Shown: positions 1 through 13,077, counted from the stretch's first letter. The stretch: DNA of 64,000 nt from Sternotherus odoratus (GCA_032164245.1 JAVMKO010000003.1:134166424-134230423); one strand, 5' to 3'. Made by a program: numbers and translations. Notes: generated by a model from the letters alone, not told the origin.

Positions 1-1253
1 CCGCCACCAATCGCAACACCCCCAGACCGAACCCGACACCGCCCGGCTCACTTACCCCCCTGACCGAACCCGACACCCCTACCTCACCCCCCACCAATCG
101 CAACACCCCCAGACCAAACCTGACACCCCCCAGCTCACTTACCCCCCGACCGAACCCGACACCCCCACCTCACCCCCCCAAGCAAATCCGACACCCCACC
201 TCACCCCCCCAACCAACCGCAACACCCCCTGACCAACCCCAACACCCACACCTCACCCCTCACCCACCCCGACACCTTCCCACCCCCCCAGACCAAACCC
301 GACACCCCCTGGCTCACTTACCCCCCGACCGAATCCGACACCCCCACCTCACCCCCCCAAGCAAACCCGACACCCCCTGACCAACCCCAACACCCACACC
401 TCACCCCTCACCCACCCATACAACTTCCCACCCCCCCAGACCAAACCCGACACCCCCTGGCTCACTTACCCCCCGACCGAGCCCGACACCCCCACCTCAC
501 CCCCCCCCACCAATCGCAACACCCCCAGACCAAATCCGACACCCCCCGGCTCACTTACCCCCAGACCAAACCCGACACCCCTGGCTCACTTACCCCCCAA
601 CCAAACCCGACACCCCCACCTCATCCCCCAACCAACCGCAAACCCCCCTGACCAACCCCAACACCCACACCTCACCCCTCACCCACCCCGACAACTTCCC
701 ACCCCCCCAGACCAAACCCGACACCCCCTGGCTCACTTACCCCCCGACCGAACCCGACACCCCCACCTCACCCCCCCCAAGCAAACCTGACACCCCCACC
801 TCACCCCCCCACCAACCGCAACACCCCCTGACCAACCCCAACACCCACACCTCACCCCTCACCCACCCCGACACCTTCCCACCCCCCCAGACCAAACCAG
901 ACACCCCCCCAGCTCACGGTGCACTGTGTAGCACACAGATTATTAAATACACTGTTCGGTCAGGGGGTGACGTGGGGGTGTTGGATTTGCTCAGGGGGTG
1001 AGGTGGGGGTGTCGGGTTCGGTCGGGGGGTGAGGTGGGGGTGTCGGGTTTGCTTGGGGGGGTCAGGTGGGGTTGTCGGGTTTGGTCGGGGGGGGTAAGTG
1101 ATCCGGGGGGTGTTGGGGTTGGTCAGGGGGGGTGGGAAGGTGTCGGGGTGGGTGAGGGGTGAGGGGTGGGTGTTGGGGTTGGTCAGGGGGTGTCAACTGT
1201 CTGCCCCCTCCCCACCTCTGACTGACCCGAGCAACACTGGGCACTTATGCTAG
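1..1253 (+). mobile_element. Helitron 3' part with inverted C-rich/G-rich minisatellite (cut by window edge)
   Basis: Positions 1-916 are a C-rich minisatellite with irregular units of roughly 30 bp built from words like AACCCGACACCCCCACCTC. After a non-repetitive spacer (about 917-957) the same unit continues in the opposite orientation (G-rich) to about 1195. The right end has the Helitron 3' signature: GACCCGAGCAAC, then a degenerate complementary arm, ending in CTAG at 1250-1253 before a T. The same terminus occurs at 8768-8796 and 47227-47260, where the Helitron diagnosis is firmer. The left end lies outside the window. No Rep/helicase ORF is visible, so this is non-autonomous. Confidence 0.7.
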
Positions 1254-3160
1254 TAAGATCATAAAGGTTCAAACAAACATTCTCAAAATTCAAGTTGTCT
1301 AGAATGTGTAACAGAAGAGAACTCATATGAAAGCCTGAAGCAATTTTTATTTTTTTTAATAGCCAGTATCCCATTGATGGAGATTTACAAATTCTAGCAA
1401 AGGCCTGAAAACTTCCCTGTGAGTTTCTGCTGCAATAAACTTCTAGTAACTCAGTTCCATCACCAGCTCTAACAGAAACTCCATGACAACTTTTAACAGT
1501 GATGAAGTCCACATGGGTCATTACAGTATGCAGCAGGAGAAATCCACAGAACTTCAGAATCCTCAGGCTACATTCTGGGGGGAAAAATCATCCCCAGAAA
1601 TAAATCTATCTGCACACATTTTTTCAACATTTATTTCCCCTTGCTAATTATAATGGGAAAATTGAATGTAAATGTAACCCTCAAATATATTTAAAGATAG
1701 ATGAATTCTGCAAAACATTGTTCAAGCACTTTCACTGTAATTTTGAATTGCAAAATATCCAAAAGGGGGGACACAGGGGGAGAATCGATTTTGCAATTAA
1801 TGATTCTCAAACTGTAATTCCACCAACTGTAAGCAATAACTTCGATCATTAAGATTGATGAAATTTTTTAAAAAGTCAAATTTTCTTTCTACTCCTTCTG
1901 CTGCTTGCATTTAACCTGTTGCTGTATGGACAATGGAGACAGAGTGGACATCTGGGGTTTAAAACTCTGCAGTGGAATGTTTAAATCAATATTTTCCTTT
2001 TTTTTCTTTTTTTTTAATTTCAATAAAACATTTCTGTTCATTTTAATTTTTTTCACTCTAGCCCTTTACATTCATAGGACCAGATTTTAAAAAGTGCTCA
2101 CTCACTTCAGTGGAAGCAGCATTAGGCCAAGGCCGAACACTTTTGAAACTACCACCCCTAAAATCCAAATGCCTCTGGTCTTTTACTAGTTGGTGGTGTA
2201 AATTCAAGAGTTCATCATAATTTTCTGTTTGTAACTTCCTCATTAGTTACATATCAGGTAACTGTGATATCACAAATTGAAGACTAAAGCCAGATTTTCA
2301 GCTCCATCTTAACCACACCTGCCTTTTCTATGACTACAAATATTTCCGAGACTCATGTGTGTCCTCCAGATGTCCGAGTACCTAATTTGGAGGACCAAAA
2401 ATGAAGGCTACTTTTTATCATTGTTTTGTGGTTTTTAATGTGACTCTCTGACTTCATGTGGAGAAAAAGTTGCATGACATCTTAAGCAGCAAATAAATGT
2501 TTCTTGTTTACATGCAAATAGACTGAGAACAGATGAAAGCTAAGTTTTCAAATTCTTGGTTTTCCACTAACTTTAATGGGAGTAATGCAGTAAATCCTTA
2601 TGTTCCTTTCTTAAAATCACATAGGTATGGGATGCTGAGATACATTTCAGCTGGTGCTCTTCTAAATTCTTCCCATGTTCATGTAAAGGCACTAATAAGA
2701 TCACTAAAAAGATGACATTCCAAAGAACATGATGTGTTGGTACTACTCTTTAAACTGTCTATGGACTAGCAAACAATCCTCTCGGGAAAGCATCCCTACC
2801 ACATCCCACATGCTGAAATTTAAGTTGATGGGATTTACGGACATGCTTAAGTGCTTTCCTGAATCGAGCTTTACCGAGAGATAGGGAGAGAGAGACTCTG
2901 CCTGGTGATCCATTGTAAAAACTGCAATCAAAGGCAGATAGAGCCCAGGATGAAATTCTAGGGTCTAGGCTCTCCTAGTGGTAGACTCTTAATATGCAAT
3001 TCCTTGGATCAGGGTGTGTAAGAATCTTACACTTCAGGATACAACGTAAAATGCATTTTTTTTGTGCAAGCCTTCACTGCAAATAGTTGGAACTTTTCTG
3101 GGCACACACCGAGAACCCATCCCACTTAAGCAAGCAGAATAACTGATGACAATTATATTA
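1254..3160. other. Intron-like sequence, no gene seen
   Basis: AT-rich sequence with T-tracts near 1990-2050. The short ORFs here look random. The segment 2837-2870 resembles a dispersed motif (see findings). It lies in KCNK2 intron 3, given exon 3 at 36821-36935 on the minus strand. Confidence 0.6.
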
Positions 3161-4230
3161 TAGAATAATAGCAATGTAGGGCTGGAAGGGACCTCAAAGG
3201 ATTATGTAGCCCATCACTCCCAATTCCCTGCTCTGAGGCAAGATTAAGTATACCTAAACCATCCTTGACAGGTGTTTGTCTAACCTGTTCTTTAAAACCT
3301 TGAGTCAGGCATTGCACTGTCTCCCTTAGCAACCTACAGTATTCCAGTACTTAGCTATCCTTAGAGTTAGAAAGTTTTTCCTAGTATTTAACCTACATCT
3401 CCTTTGCTGAAGATTAAGTCAGTTACTTCTTGTTCTACATTCCCTGAACATTGAGAACACTTGATCACTGTTTTCATAACAGCCCTTAATGTATTTTAAA
3501 ACTGTTACTAGCTCCCTCTTCAGTCTTCTTTTCTCAAGATTAACATTCCCAGATATTTTAACCTTTTACTCATTGGTCAGGTTTACAAAAGCTTTTATCA
3601 GTTTTGCTGCTCTCCTCTGGGCTATTCCAATTTGTCCACATCTTTCCTAAAGTGTAGCACTGAAGAGAGACACAATACTGCAGCTGAAAGGTCAACAGTG
3701 CAGAGCAGAACAATTACCTCCCATGTGTAACATATGCTATGATTAATACATTTCAGGTGATATTTGCTTTTTTCACCATTGCACATATTCTTGGCTCATA
3801 TTCAGTCTGTGATCCACCATATCCCCCAGATCCTTTTCAACAGGGCTACTGGCTGGCCAGGTTTGCCTCATTTTATATTTGTGCATTTGGATTTTCCTTC
3901 TTAAGTGTAATATTTTGCATTTGTCTTTATTGAATTTCATCTTGATTTCAGACAAATTTTCCATTTATCTAGATAATTTTGAATTCAAATACTGTCCTAA
4001 TAGGTGCTTGAACTCCCTCCCAGCTTGGTGTCAGCTGCAGAATTTATAAGCATACTCTCTACTCCATTATTCATGTCATTAATGAAAATATCAACTAATA
4101 CCAGGACCCAGGACAGATCCCTGCAGGACCTCACTAGATACATCTTTCCAGTTTGACAGCAATCCATTGATACCTACTCTCAGAGTACATTTTTGCAACC
4201 CGTTGTGCACCATGGACTTTTCAGAGGAAC
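3160..4230 (-). mobile_element. CR1 LINE fragment, 5'-truncated
   Basis: The minus strand carries CR1 reverse-transcriptase remnants, including the word KFNKDKCKILHL (in 3773-3964), which is typical of the CR1 RT C-terminal part. The plus-strand start, GGGCTGGAAGGGACCTC near 3179, is the usual sauropsid CR1 3' end read backwards. The reading frame is broken, so this is an old copy. Confidence 0.8.
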
Positions 4231-7116
4231 TGATATTTTTAGATTTGGTGTCTAAATACTACAGTGATGGATGCATTAAAATATATAAATAGAAAAACTA
4301 CTCACTTCCGATCCCCTTGTAAATAACTTTTCCCCCCAAACATTTTTCAATAGATTTAAATTGCACTGATTTAGTAGTGAGTTCATGATGTTCAAAACAA
4401 GCATGTATATTGGACAGAAATCAAACATTTAATGAAATGCCTGAAGGCAAAGTTTATTCAGTGAATGACAGCTACCAAATGCACATTCCTAGTAGATTAA
4501 GATACTTATAAAATTTATTCTAGTAAACTTATGATAGAGAAGTAAAGCTAAGTGACCCACTGCTACCTTTAACTGGACTAACCAAAAATAAAATAAGCAA
4601 TCTTAAGAATCACACTTTTAAACTCAGGCTCAGGAAACATAAAACATCTGTTATGTACATTCTCTCTTAACATAATAGCACAGTGTTACTTTAACATGCA
4701 TTGTTAACTTCAGAAATACAATAAATATGTTTTAAAAAAAAACCAGGTGCAAAATATGGATTGGATAAGGTACAAAGTTTTGTACTTTATTTTCTAGAAA
4801 CTTGCTGTAGGTGTCACCTGAGAGAACATCAAAAATGCTCCAAAAACATAGTAACACCAAGGTATATTGACACATGTGAATGTATTTATTTACAGCAGAA
4901 GAACCATCCTAAAAATATACTCAGACCAAGCTACAAGCACTACCACAATCAGGAACCCCAACCAGGAGCCTTGTACGTGGGTCTTAAAATACAAGTAGTT
5001 AAGCAATGAATAATAGACTGCATCATTCATTTTCACATTACAGAACCAGTCTTTCACCCCTTGATGTCAATGGGAATTTTGACACTGAATGAGTATCAGA
5101 TATTGCAATCCCATGCTGTATCTTTGGGGGCTGTTGTATTAAAGTTATGTAGGATTGTGCTCTACTCCATGGAGGAGGATTACCACAGCTTCTCCAGGAA
5201 CTAAGAAGAGAGGGATAATTAAGATGACTCACTTATATTATAAACACTTGCAGAGAGGTACCACACCCCCCCCCCCCGCCCCCAGGAATGGTGATATATA
5301 CTGGTTCAAACTGGTTTTTCCAGAGACAGACTAAAAAAGAGCTTTTGATATAAAAAGACTGAGTTCAACTGACTCAAGGCCTTCTTTCTGATCTAGCAAA
5401 TGGACAGGTCCTTCTGTCCAAAGGGGGCCTCCGCAACCTTTGCAAAAGGATTGGAAAAACTTTGACCTACTTGGGCTCCATACGACTGATGGGTATGTTT
5501 CGTGTATTCTTAAACCTGTTCATTGTTTTCATCTCCTTTGCAGGTACCTTTCCTGAACAGCCTCCTCCTTTCCCCCCCCCCCCCCTTTCTTCTCTTGAGG
5601 GTTTTAACCAGCCCCAGCCTGCAGAGACAGCAGCTGCCTCTGCTCTGCCAATTAGGGCCAGGTGGCCTCCCCAGCTCCAATTACCTTCCCTCTGTATAGC
5701 TGGGGTGACAGAGGGTTTGCTAACAGTTTTTCTGCTAGCACCCTGTCACAGGCATACAGTGTTAAAGCACAGAGTTAAATCCCAAGACTGCAGTATTCTC
5801 CATTCTGATGAGGTATGTGTATATCACCAGATCCAAGTATAAAGCATATCAAGCACATCTAGGTGTGTTTTTGACCATTAGAAAACGACAAACGGTGGGA
5901 AATGCTGTAGGTAGCACATCTCACCACATCACTCTTCACAATGAATCTTGAAGGCAAATCATTCATCAAACTGATAAGTAAACTTTTCAGATATGGACAC
6001 TAGCCCAAAACAAAAAAACCCAGAGTCACTTAAACAATATATTAAATTCCATCCATCAATAAAAGTTCAACATAGATTAGTCTCCACAACAATTCTCTCT
6101 CTTAGATACCACCAGGACAACAGCATATGGTGAACTACAAATAGCCAGATACAATAACACACAGACAAGAACAGCTGTCTCAGAGAGCATGATTCTTTCC
6201 CAGCACATCTTAAAACACCCATCATATAGGGCTACCACATGATGCTATTACATCTATTTTCATTTTCACATGCTAAAAGGAGCTTTCTGGGAAAAAAAGG
6301 GGCTATAAATCTGATCTCTGCACTTAAGAAATATAACCTGTGTGTAACAGACCCTGGCATAAAGTGTTTCGGCACAACCCTCTCCCCCAATTAAAAACCA
6401 CATTGTGTAGCCCCAACTGCATCATACAACCCACACTCACAAACCTTCAGTAAATACCACTGAGCTTAAGTAAATATCTATTACAAGATCAGTTCCTTCC
6501 CACAGCAACTTTGGTATCATCATTTTCATGACCTACAAATCTAAAACCAGTTGGTACAACCGAAGCACCCAACTGAACAATTTATGCTGGGAAACATGGG
6601 CAGTAAATCTGAAAATATGACCAGCACAGGTATTTCAAACATATGCAAACCTGAAAAACAAAAAAAAATTCCAAATCCAAGTATTGTTTTCTTGCACTTA
6701 CAGTAATGATAGCTGGGGGGGGAGGGGGGTTGCTGTTTTTTTTTTTGGGGGGGGGGGGTTGGCCTATTCATTTTATTTAAAATGTAAGTTACTCAGAACA
6801 GGGATTTTGTCTACTCCATTTTACCCCCAGCATATTTTGAGCACTCAGCCAATAATAAAGAAATGGAAATGCATTTTCTTACTATACATCGTCTATTTAG
6901 AGTCGTATGCTATGTTCCATAGATAGTGCCTAAATCAGTGAAACTGGACAGAAAGTGAGAAGTAGCATGAACATTTTATGACAAACTTTAAAATTGAACA
7001 AAAAAAGTTGAACAATTCTCACAGACAGGTCGACTGATGTTTCTTCTTTCAATCTTTTCTCATTGTAATCCTAGTGCCCGCAAGCTGGTGGTAAACAAAC
7101 ACATTGATCTCCTTTG
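4231..7116. other. Intron-like sequence, no gene; homopolymer tracts
   Basis: Nothing gene-like. Poly-C runs lie at about 5264-5283 and 5571-5585. A poly-G/poly-T patch lies at about 6715-6762. The 126-codon open frame at 5462-5842 spans a poly-C run and has no recognisable domain. Confidence 0.6.
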
Positions 7117-7225
7117 TCATGGAGTGTTTCTTATTATGTGTCTGTACAGTGCCTAGCACAATGAGGTCTCAGTCTTGGCCAGGGCCTCTAGGTGTTCCTG
7201 TACAACAGTTATAAATAAAAATGAC
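7117..7225 (+). repeat. LINE-type 3' tail repeat (copy 1)
   Basis: The core CTGTACAGTGCCTAGCACAA followed by an AT-rich, AATAAA-like tail recurs at 42060-42205 and 44905-45040. All are plus-oriented and end in A/T-rich tails. It looks like the 3' tail of an ancient CR1/L3-clade LINE or a derived SINE; the exact family is not certain. Confidence 0.55.
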
Positions 7226-8066
7226 AATGAAACTTCTCCCTTCCCTGAGAAGGATCTTGAGGGTTCTGAGATGAGAAGAGCAAACTTGGCTTCTGCCTCC
7301 TCCTTACCTCCCTTTCCCCAGCTCAACAAGAAAACCACCCATCCTCCCTGTCCAGTCCGCTTCCTCATCTGACCGTTGTGAGGCTCCTTCCACTGCAGTT
7401 GTCCTCTCTTGCTACTCACCTCAGGGTAGATATAGAACCTCTCATTCCTGCCTGCTTTATCTCAGCCACCTTTTTCCTGAAGTGACATTTTGCCACCAAC
7501 GTGCTGATTTTTGGCTTCAGCCAGTTACTACTGCAGCCTGACGCCTCCGGCTGTTTTCTGGCCTGAGGGAGGAAGCAGGACCTTACAGCAAAGTGAAGTG
7601 TGGCATCCTGCATCTCGAGGCTTGAGGAGGCTTGAGGAGGACAGTGAGTGTCAGAGGGAGGAAAGCAGGGATTTTTCCCATCCCAAATTAACTGAATGTG
7701 CTTCTGCTTATTTGCCCCTCTGGCACTTGGAACCTCCACACACACACAGATTTATGGGGCCATAGCAGCCAGTGAGCCCCTGGTAGCACAGCTCCAATGA
7801 AACCACTCTGCCTAGATGCCAGAAAGTAAACTGGGCCTCAGAGCTAATGTGGAGGCCCAAGGACCCCATACAGATGGTGCTTTGCTCCCAGTGGATATCC
7901 TAAGACCAGTATGTTCTAGGAGCTTGAACTATATAATTAGTCCTGTGTGGGGTAGAATTTGGCTGATGGTTTCAAAAGCACTTGTTTTTAGCGCAGTTTT
8001 GATTTATAATATAAACAGAGCCTTGCAGTTCAGCACTGAAAGCCCTTGGAAACATTATCAAAGAAC
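7226..8066. other. Intron-like sequence, no gene
   Basis: Moderately GC-rich around 7400-7900 with overlapping short ORFs on both strands and no recognisable domain. A small tandem GGCTTGAGGA duplication is at about 7619-7640. Confidence 0.5.
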
Positions 8067-8078
8067 TATACTGAGTTT

Positions 8079-8158
8079 AGACGTGCGTATTAGCCCACGA
8101 AAGCTTATGCTTCAATACTTTAGTTAGTCTTTAAGGTGCCACAGGACCTTTTGTAACT
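8079..8158 (+). mobile_element. 80-bp Penelope-like element 3' end with 12-bp target duplication
   Basis: This 80-bp insert matches the terminal region of the long PLE at 33534-35906 (TTAGCCCACGAAAGCT, then TTAGTCTTTAAGGTGCCACA). It is flanked by direct repeats TATACTGAGTTT at 8067-8078 and 8159-8170. The sequence shows a clean, very short, 5'-truncated retrotransposition. The 5' truncation falls inside stem II of the hammerhead-like motif. Confidence 0.85.
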
Positions 8159-8170
8159 TATACTGAGTTT

Positions 8171-8470
8171 GACACCTTCAGAAATACATCCCAAGAAACA
8201 CCACAATTGTCATTCCAAAAGCATCCTTTCCCAACATGTCAAATTTACTTGTCAGGGAAAAGCTCCACAGAGAACAGAACAGCAGAGTATATGGTGGTCA
8301 CAGACCCCTATGATAACTAAGTGTGTATACAGATATCAGCTGAAGATAATGCCCAAGAGAGACAAAGACACTCAAAGGAAGTTAGAAAATTTGTTCCACC
8401 ATCTGTGCAGCTGATATCTGGATATAAGAAATAGTTAATCCCCTTGAACCAAAAGGTGATTTCAAAAACA
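8171..8470. other. Intron-like sequence, no gene
   Basis: About 300 bp of unremarkable AT-rich sequence; no repeat or ORF with a recognisable product was seen. Confidence 0.5.
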
Positions 8471-8796
8471 TCTATATATATAAAAGTCAAATGGTGTATG
8501 CGTGCGTGTATGTACGTTCCCTTACTCCTTCCACACCGTTTGAGCTAGAGACTTGAAATTTGGTACAATTATAGGCTTTAGGGTCCTAATCAGGGTAAGA
8601 ATTGAAAATTTTTCAAATCTCACCTCTGACGCCCCCTAGGGGTGAAATTCTTTAAAGCCCATTAACATCAGCTGGGCAGCTGCTGTTCTCTGTGACATAG
8701 TTATGATGTAATAATACCCCCCTCCAACAGACCCCGCACTCGCTCAGCTCTCTCCCCCCTCCAACGGACCCGAGCAACGCCGGGTATTTTTGCTGG
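8471..8796 (+). mobile_element. Short non-autonomous Helitron
   Basis: It begins TCTATATATATAAAAGTC after an A at 8470 and ends CTGG (8793-8796) before a T, consistent with Helitron A|T insertion without target duplication. A subterminal hairpin ACCCG (8768-8772) / CGGGT (8781-8785) precedes the end by about 11 bp. The internal sequence is shared with copies at 19583-19893 and 47227-48079 (minus). This copy lacks the minisatellite. No ORF. Confidence 0.8.
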
Positions 8797-9090
8797 TAAA
8801 TAATAAATGACAAAGAAATGACTTCTCACAGTTGATTTGCCTCTAGCTTTTTTGTACATATCTTAAAAGGAAATCTCCACAACATAAGAAATTGACAACG
8901 TGCACTTACTATACATGCACATAGCTACATAAGCATATGTCATTATTACACATGTAATCTGTATACGTGTAATACAGATGCCAATCAGAGCAGTATGCCA
9001 CCATACATATACATAGCTACAATAAAAGCTCATGAATGCTGAGGCCAGTTTAAACAAATGCCAATACATTCTTTATACCCTCACATACTA
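8797..9090. other. AT-rich spacer, no gene
   Basis: Contains alternating ACATATG/ATACACATG-type words near 8900-9030, but no tandem array long enough to name and no coding signal. Confidence 0.5.
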
Positions 9091-9091
9091 G

Positions 9092-10790
9092 AATAATAGA
9101 ATATTAGGGTTGGAAGGGACCTCTGGAGGTCATCTAGTCCAACCCCCTGCTTAAAGCAGGACCAATCCCCAACTAAATCATCCCAGCCAGGGCTTTATCA
9201 AGCCTGACCTTAAAAACATCTAAGGAAGGGGATTCTACCACCTCCCTAGGTAACCCATTCCAATGCTTGACCAGCTTCCTAATGAAAAAGTTTTTCCTAA
9301 TATCCAATCTAAACCTTCCCAACTGCAACTTGAGACCATTACTCCTTGTTCGGTCATCTGCTACCACAGAGAACAGTCTAGATTCATCCTCTTTAGAACC
9401 CCCTTTCAGGTAGTTGAAAGCAGCTATCAAATCTCCCCTCAGTCTTCTCTTCTGTAGACTAAACAATCCCAGTTCTCTCAGCCTTTCCTCATAAATCATG
9501 TGCTCCAGGCCCCTAATCATTTTTGTTGCCCTTCTCTGGACTCTTTCCAATTTTTCCAACATCCTTCTTGTACTGTGGGTCCCAGAACTGGACACAGTAC
9601 TCCAGATGAGGCCTCACCAATGTCGAATAGAGGGGAACAATCACGTCCCTCGATCTGCTGGCAATGCCCCTACATATACAGCCCAAAATGCCATTAGCCT
9701 TCTTGGCAACAAGGACACACTGTTGACTCATATCCAGCTTCTCATCCACTGTAATCCCTAGATCCTTTTCTGCAGAACTGCTGCCTAGCCATTCGGTCCC
9801 TAGTCTGTAGCAGTGCATGGGATTCTTCCATCCTAAGTGCAGGACTCTGCACTTCAACTTGTTGAACCTCATCAAATTTATTTTGGCCCAGTCCTCTAAT
9901 TTGTTTAGATCCCTCTGTATCCTATCCCTACCCTCCAGTGTATCGAGCACTCCTCCCAGGTTAGTGTCATGTGCAAACTTGCTGAGGGTTCAGTCCACAC
10001 CATCCTCCAGATCATTGATAAAGATATTGAATAAACCCGGCCCCAGGACCGATCCTTGGGGCACTCTGCTTGATACCGGCTGCCAACTAGACATGGAGCC
10101 ATTGATCACTACCCATTGAGCCTGACGATCCAGCCAGCTTTCTATCCATCTTATGGTCCATTCATCCAGCCCATACTTCTTTAACTTGCTGGCAAGAATA
10201 TTGTGGGAGATCGAATCAAAATCTTTGCTAAAGTCAAGGAACAACACATCCACTGCTTTCCCCTCTTCCACAGAGCCACTTATCTCATCATAGAAGGCAA
10301 TTATGTTAGTCAAGCAGGATTTTCCCTTGGTGAATCCATGCTGACTGTTCCTGATCACTTTCCTCTCCTCTAAGTGCTTCAGGATTGATTCCTTGAGGAC
10401 TTGCTCCATGATTTTTCCAGGCACTGAGGTGAGGCTGACTGGCCTGTAGTTACCTGGATCCTCCTTCTTCCCTTTTTTAAAGATGGGCACTACAGTAGAC
10501 TTTTTCCAGTCATCTGGGACCTCCTCCGATCGCCATGAGTTTTCAAAAATAATGGCCAATGGCTCTGCAATTACATCAGCCAACTCCTTTAGCACCCTTG
10601 GATGCAGCGCATCCGGCCCCATGGACTTGTGCTCGTCCTGCTTTTCTAAATAATCCTGAACCACTTCTTTTTCCACAAACGGCTGGTCACCTCCTCCCCA
10701 TGCTGTGCTGCCCAGTGCAGTAGTCTGGGAGCTGACTTTGTTTGTGAAGACAGAGGCAAAAAAAGCATCTATTATGCTTTGAGTTGGCTT
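9092..10790 (-). mobile_element. CR1 LINE, 5'-truncated, decayed reverse transcriptase
   Basis: About 1.7 kb of CR1 sense on the minus strand. Reading from 10676 downwards, the RT has [14 protein letters not shown] (motif A region) and [14 protein letters not shown] (motif B), then a stop after GVD. In the next segment the motif C equivalent reads FAHDT instead of the usual FADDT, so a catalytic Asp is lost. The C-terminal RT segments continue in other frames at 9513-9950 and 9173-9595 ([18 protein letters not shown]). The 3' end near 9092 has the usual CR1 tail (GGTTGGAAGGGACCTCTGG on plus). It is 5'-truncated, with no endonuclease domain. Confidence 0.92.
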
Positions 10791-12726
10791 TTGCCATATT
10801 ATAGAGAGATTATTTTAACTCCTAGTGGCTCTGAGCAAAGTAAACTGATACAATCATAAAAACATCCCATCTAGTCTATATTAGCACTCCCGCTAGCATC
10901 AATGAAATTGCCCCAATGCTAGACCAATGGAGGGTGGGGAAATTCCTTAAAGATCTCAGGGCAGAAGCATCTGAATTGACTGGACAGGTAGACTCAGTTT
11001 CAGTGCTTCCCCTCTAGCATATTGTCTGCTGAGATAGCGTTTGTTGCATGAAGAGGATAATAAGAAGGACCAAGATGCGAGTGTCTGTGCACTGCAGCAA
11101 GTCTTAATTTCAATTGATTTTAGGTTGATACCTTTGGGATAAGTAAGAGTAGAGTCTAGAACATGCTGGGTGTGGGAAGTAAAGAGCAGCAGCTAGAAGC
11201 AGCTAGGAGTTGGTTATTTGATTGAAGAGTGAGTTTAAATGCTTTAAGCAAAATAAAAACCCATCCACCAATAAGAATATTCAACTTTAATTAAAAAATT
11301 AACTGAAAGAATGTGGATGGGGAGAGGGCTTAAAGAGTATGGAGATAATCTAGACAGGTAAGGAGGTAAAATTCTGCAGTACAGAAATTTAGGAAGTGAC
11401 ACGTTAAAGAAATGCCTGAAGAAATTTCTCAAAATCAGATTCTGGAGCTGCGCACATTGCTGGTATGAAGAGATTTTAAAGATTGCTTGTGTGTCCAAAT
11501 TCTCTACAGTATTCAGAAACCTACTTTTAAAGTGGATCCTGGTAGTATTTACCAACTTAAAGATTTAGAAAACCTTATTTTAAAGTCTGGTTTTTTTTCA
11601 ATTATTCTCAGATGAATTTATATTATAATATCACAGAGTAGCCAGCAAGGAACACAAAATGTCACAAGTTCAGAAAAAAGCTACAGTAGTATGCTACTAT
11701 TGCAGGAAAAAAAATATCAAACAGAAGAGTGAAAAATGTTGAGTCCCAGTGATCTAGCAAATAATGAAATCCACACATTTCAACTTCACAATGAGATGAC
11801 TACACATGCCTCTAAGGCCCTGACCTTCAGTGAGACTCTTTAAATACTTAAAGTTAAGCATGTGCAGAAGTGTTTGCAGGATCAGGACCTAACATCTTAA
11901 CTACATCACATTTAGAAGATTGTATAATATTTTTAACTGTGCTTATGTTATATGTTTCTGCCACTTACAGTACAAATTGAATAGCAATATGTACAAATAC
12001 ACTTGATTTTTTAAAACTAAACCTAAAACTTCCATTTGGTATCACCTTACTGATTTAATTTAACTTGATATTTCTTTATTGAGTAAAAATGATCTTGAAT
12101 GTTCTGTAGGATTTAGGCATAACTCTAATGACAGCATCGTGCGCTACATGCTATATACAAGAAACACTGTCGTGGGAATTGGCGGTATGTAATAAACACA
12201 CTCTTCAACTGGGGCATTCTGAACAAGCCATTGTTATGATTTATCTTAACATCCACAGTACTCTCAGAGGGTCAGATGCTGATATCCTTGCCTTTATTTC
12301 AGTGGGGCTGCTTAAGAAGTAGGGTGCTATTCAGTGTGACTAAGGATATCAGAATCTGGCCAGGGTGTTTCCACAAGTTCCCCCTTCTGTTTTACCTCTC
12401 TTCAGGACTCTCTCAGAACTCACAGAGGCTTTGGTTAGCAATTCCCGTCTGGGGTTAGTTTAACCAGTTTACGACAACCCAGAGTTTACAACTCAGTCCA
12501 CTCCAGTGTTGTAAACATCTTTACCCTATGTTGTAATGAGAAAATGTATGTAAGACATACACAGGCTTAGTTAGCTAAACTGCAGTCAAGCACTCTGGGT
12601 AATCTCAAACTGCTGACTGAAAAATAGCTAATAGGCCTTAAATGTGAGAAATGCCAACCCATGGGAAAATAAAGGGAGTATTATACTCATAAACACTCCT
12701 ATACTAACTAAGACACCTAGTGTTGT
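10791..12726. other. Intron-like sequence, no gene
   Basis: AT-rich, with scattered short ORFs lacking domains. A dispersed motif (AGTTAAGCATGTGC ... GGATCAGGACC) is at about 11851-11889. Confidence 0.55.
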
Positions 12727-13054
12727 TGATGTGTGCAGAAGCGGAATGGCCTTGGAGCTATTGCTGGCAAGATAGAGACAGGGGTAAGTCTTAGATATGT
12801 TGGAAGTTCCGGTTTACACATAGCTTTAACCATGTAAGGGTATGTAATGAAAAATCAATGAGCCTCATGAATATGTATATTTGTATGCTATAAATATGTG
12901 TGAACTTCTGATATTGGTTGTTGTTCTACTTCTGGTGAGCAACCTTCAGCGTGCTGAATAAAAGCTTAAGTTTTGTTAACCCTTACCCTGCTGTCCAGTG
13001 AGTCAATTGGAGTATGTGGCTGGATAGAAGTCCCCTTACCAAACCAGCAACACA
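12727..13054 (+). mobile_element. Probable solo LTR (endogenous retroelement)
   Basis: An LTR-like order of signals: a possible TGTTG start near 12721, TATAAATA at 12889-12896, AATAAA at 12957-12962, then about 90 bp to a CAACA end near 13052. No flanking coding sequence and no convincing target duplication were found, so the boundaries are approximate. Confidence 0.4.
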
Positions 13055-13077
13055 AAGAAAAAAATCTATACTTAGCA

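Noticed and set aside
1..916. Direct repeats that might suggest a CRISPR array
   Set aside because: The units are irregular, low-complexity, without unique spacers, in a vertebrate genome, and belong to a Helitron-borne minisatellite.
9173..10676. RT-like ORFs as a host gene
   Set aside because: They are frames of one decayed CR1 LINE with stops and a mutated catalytic motif.
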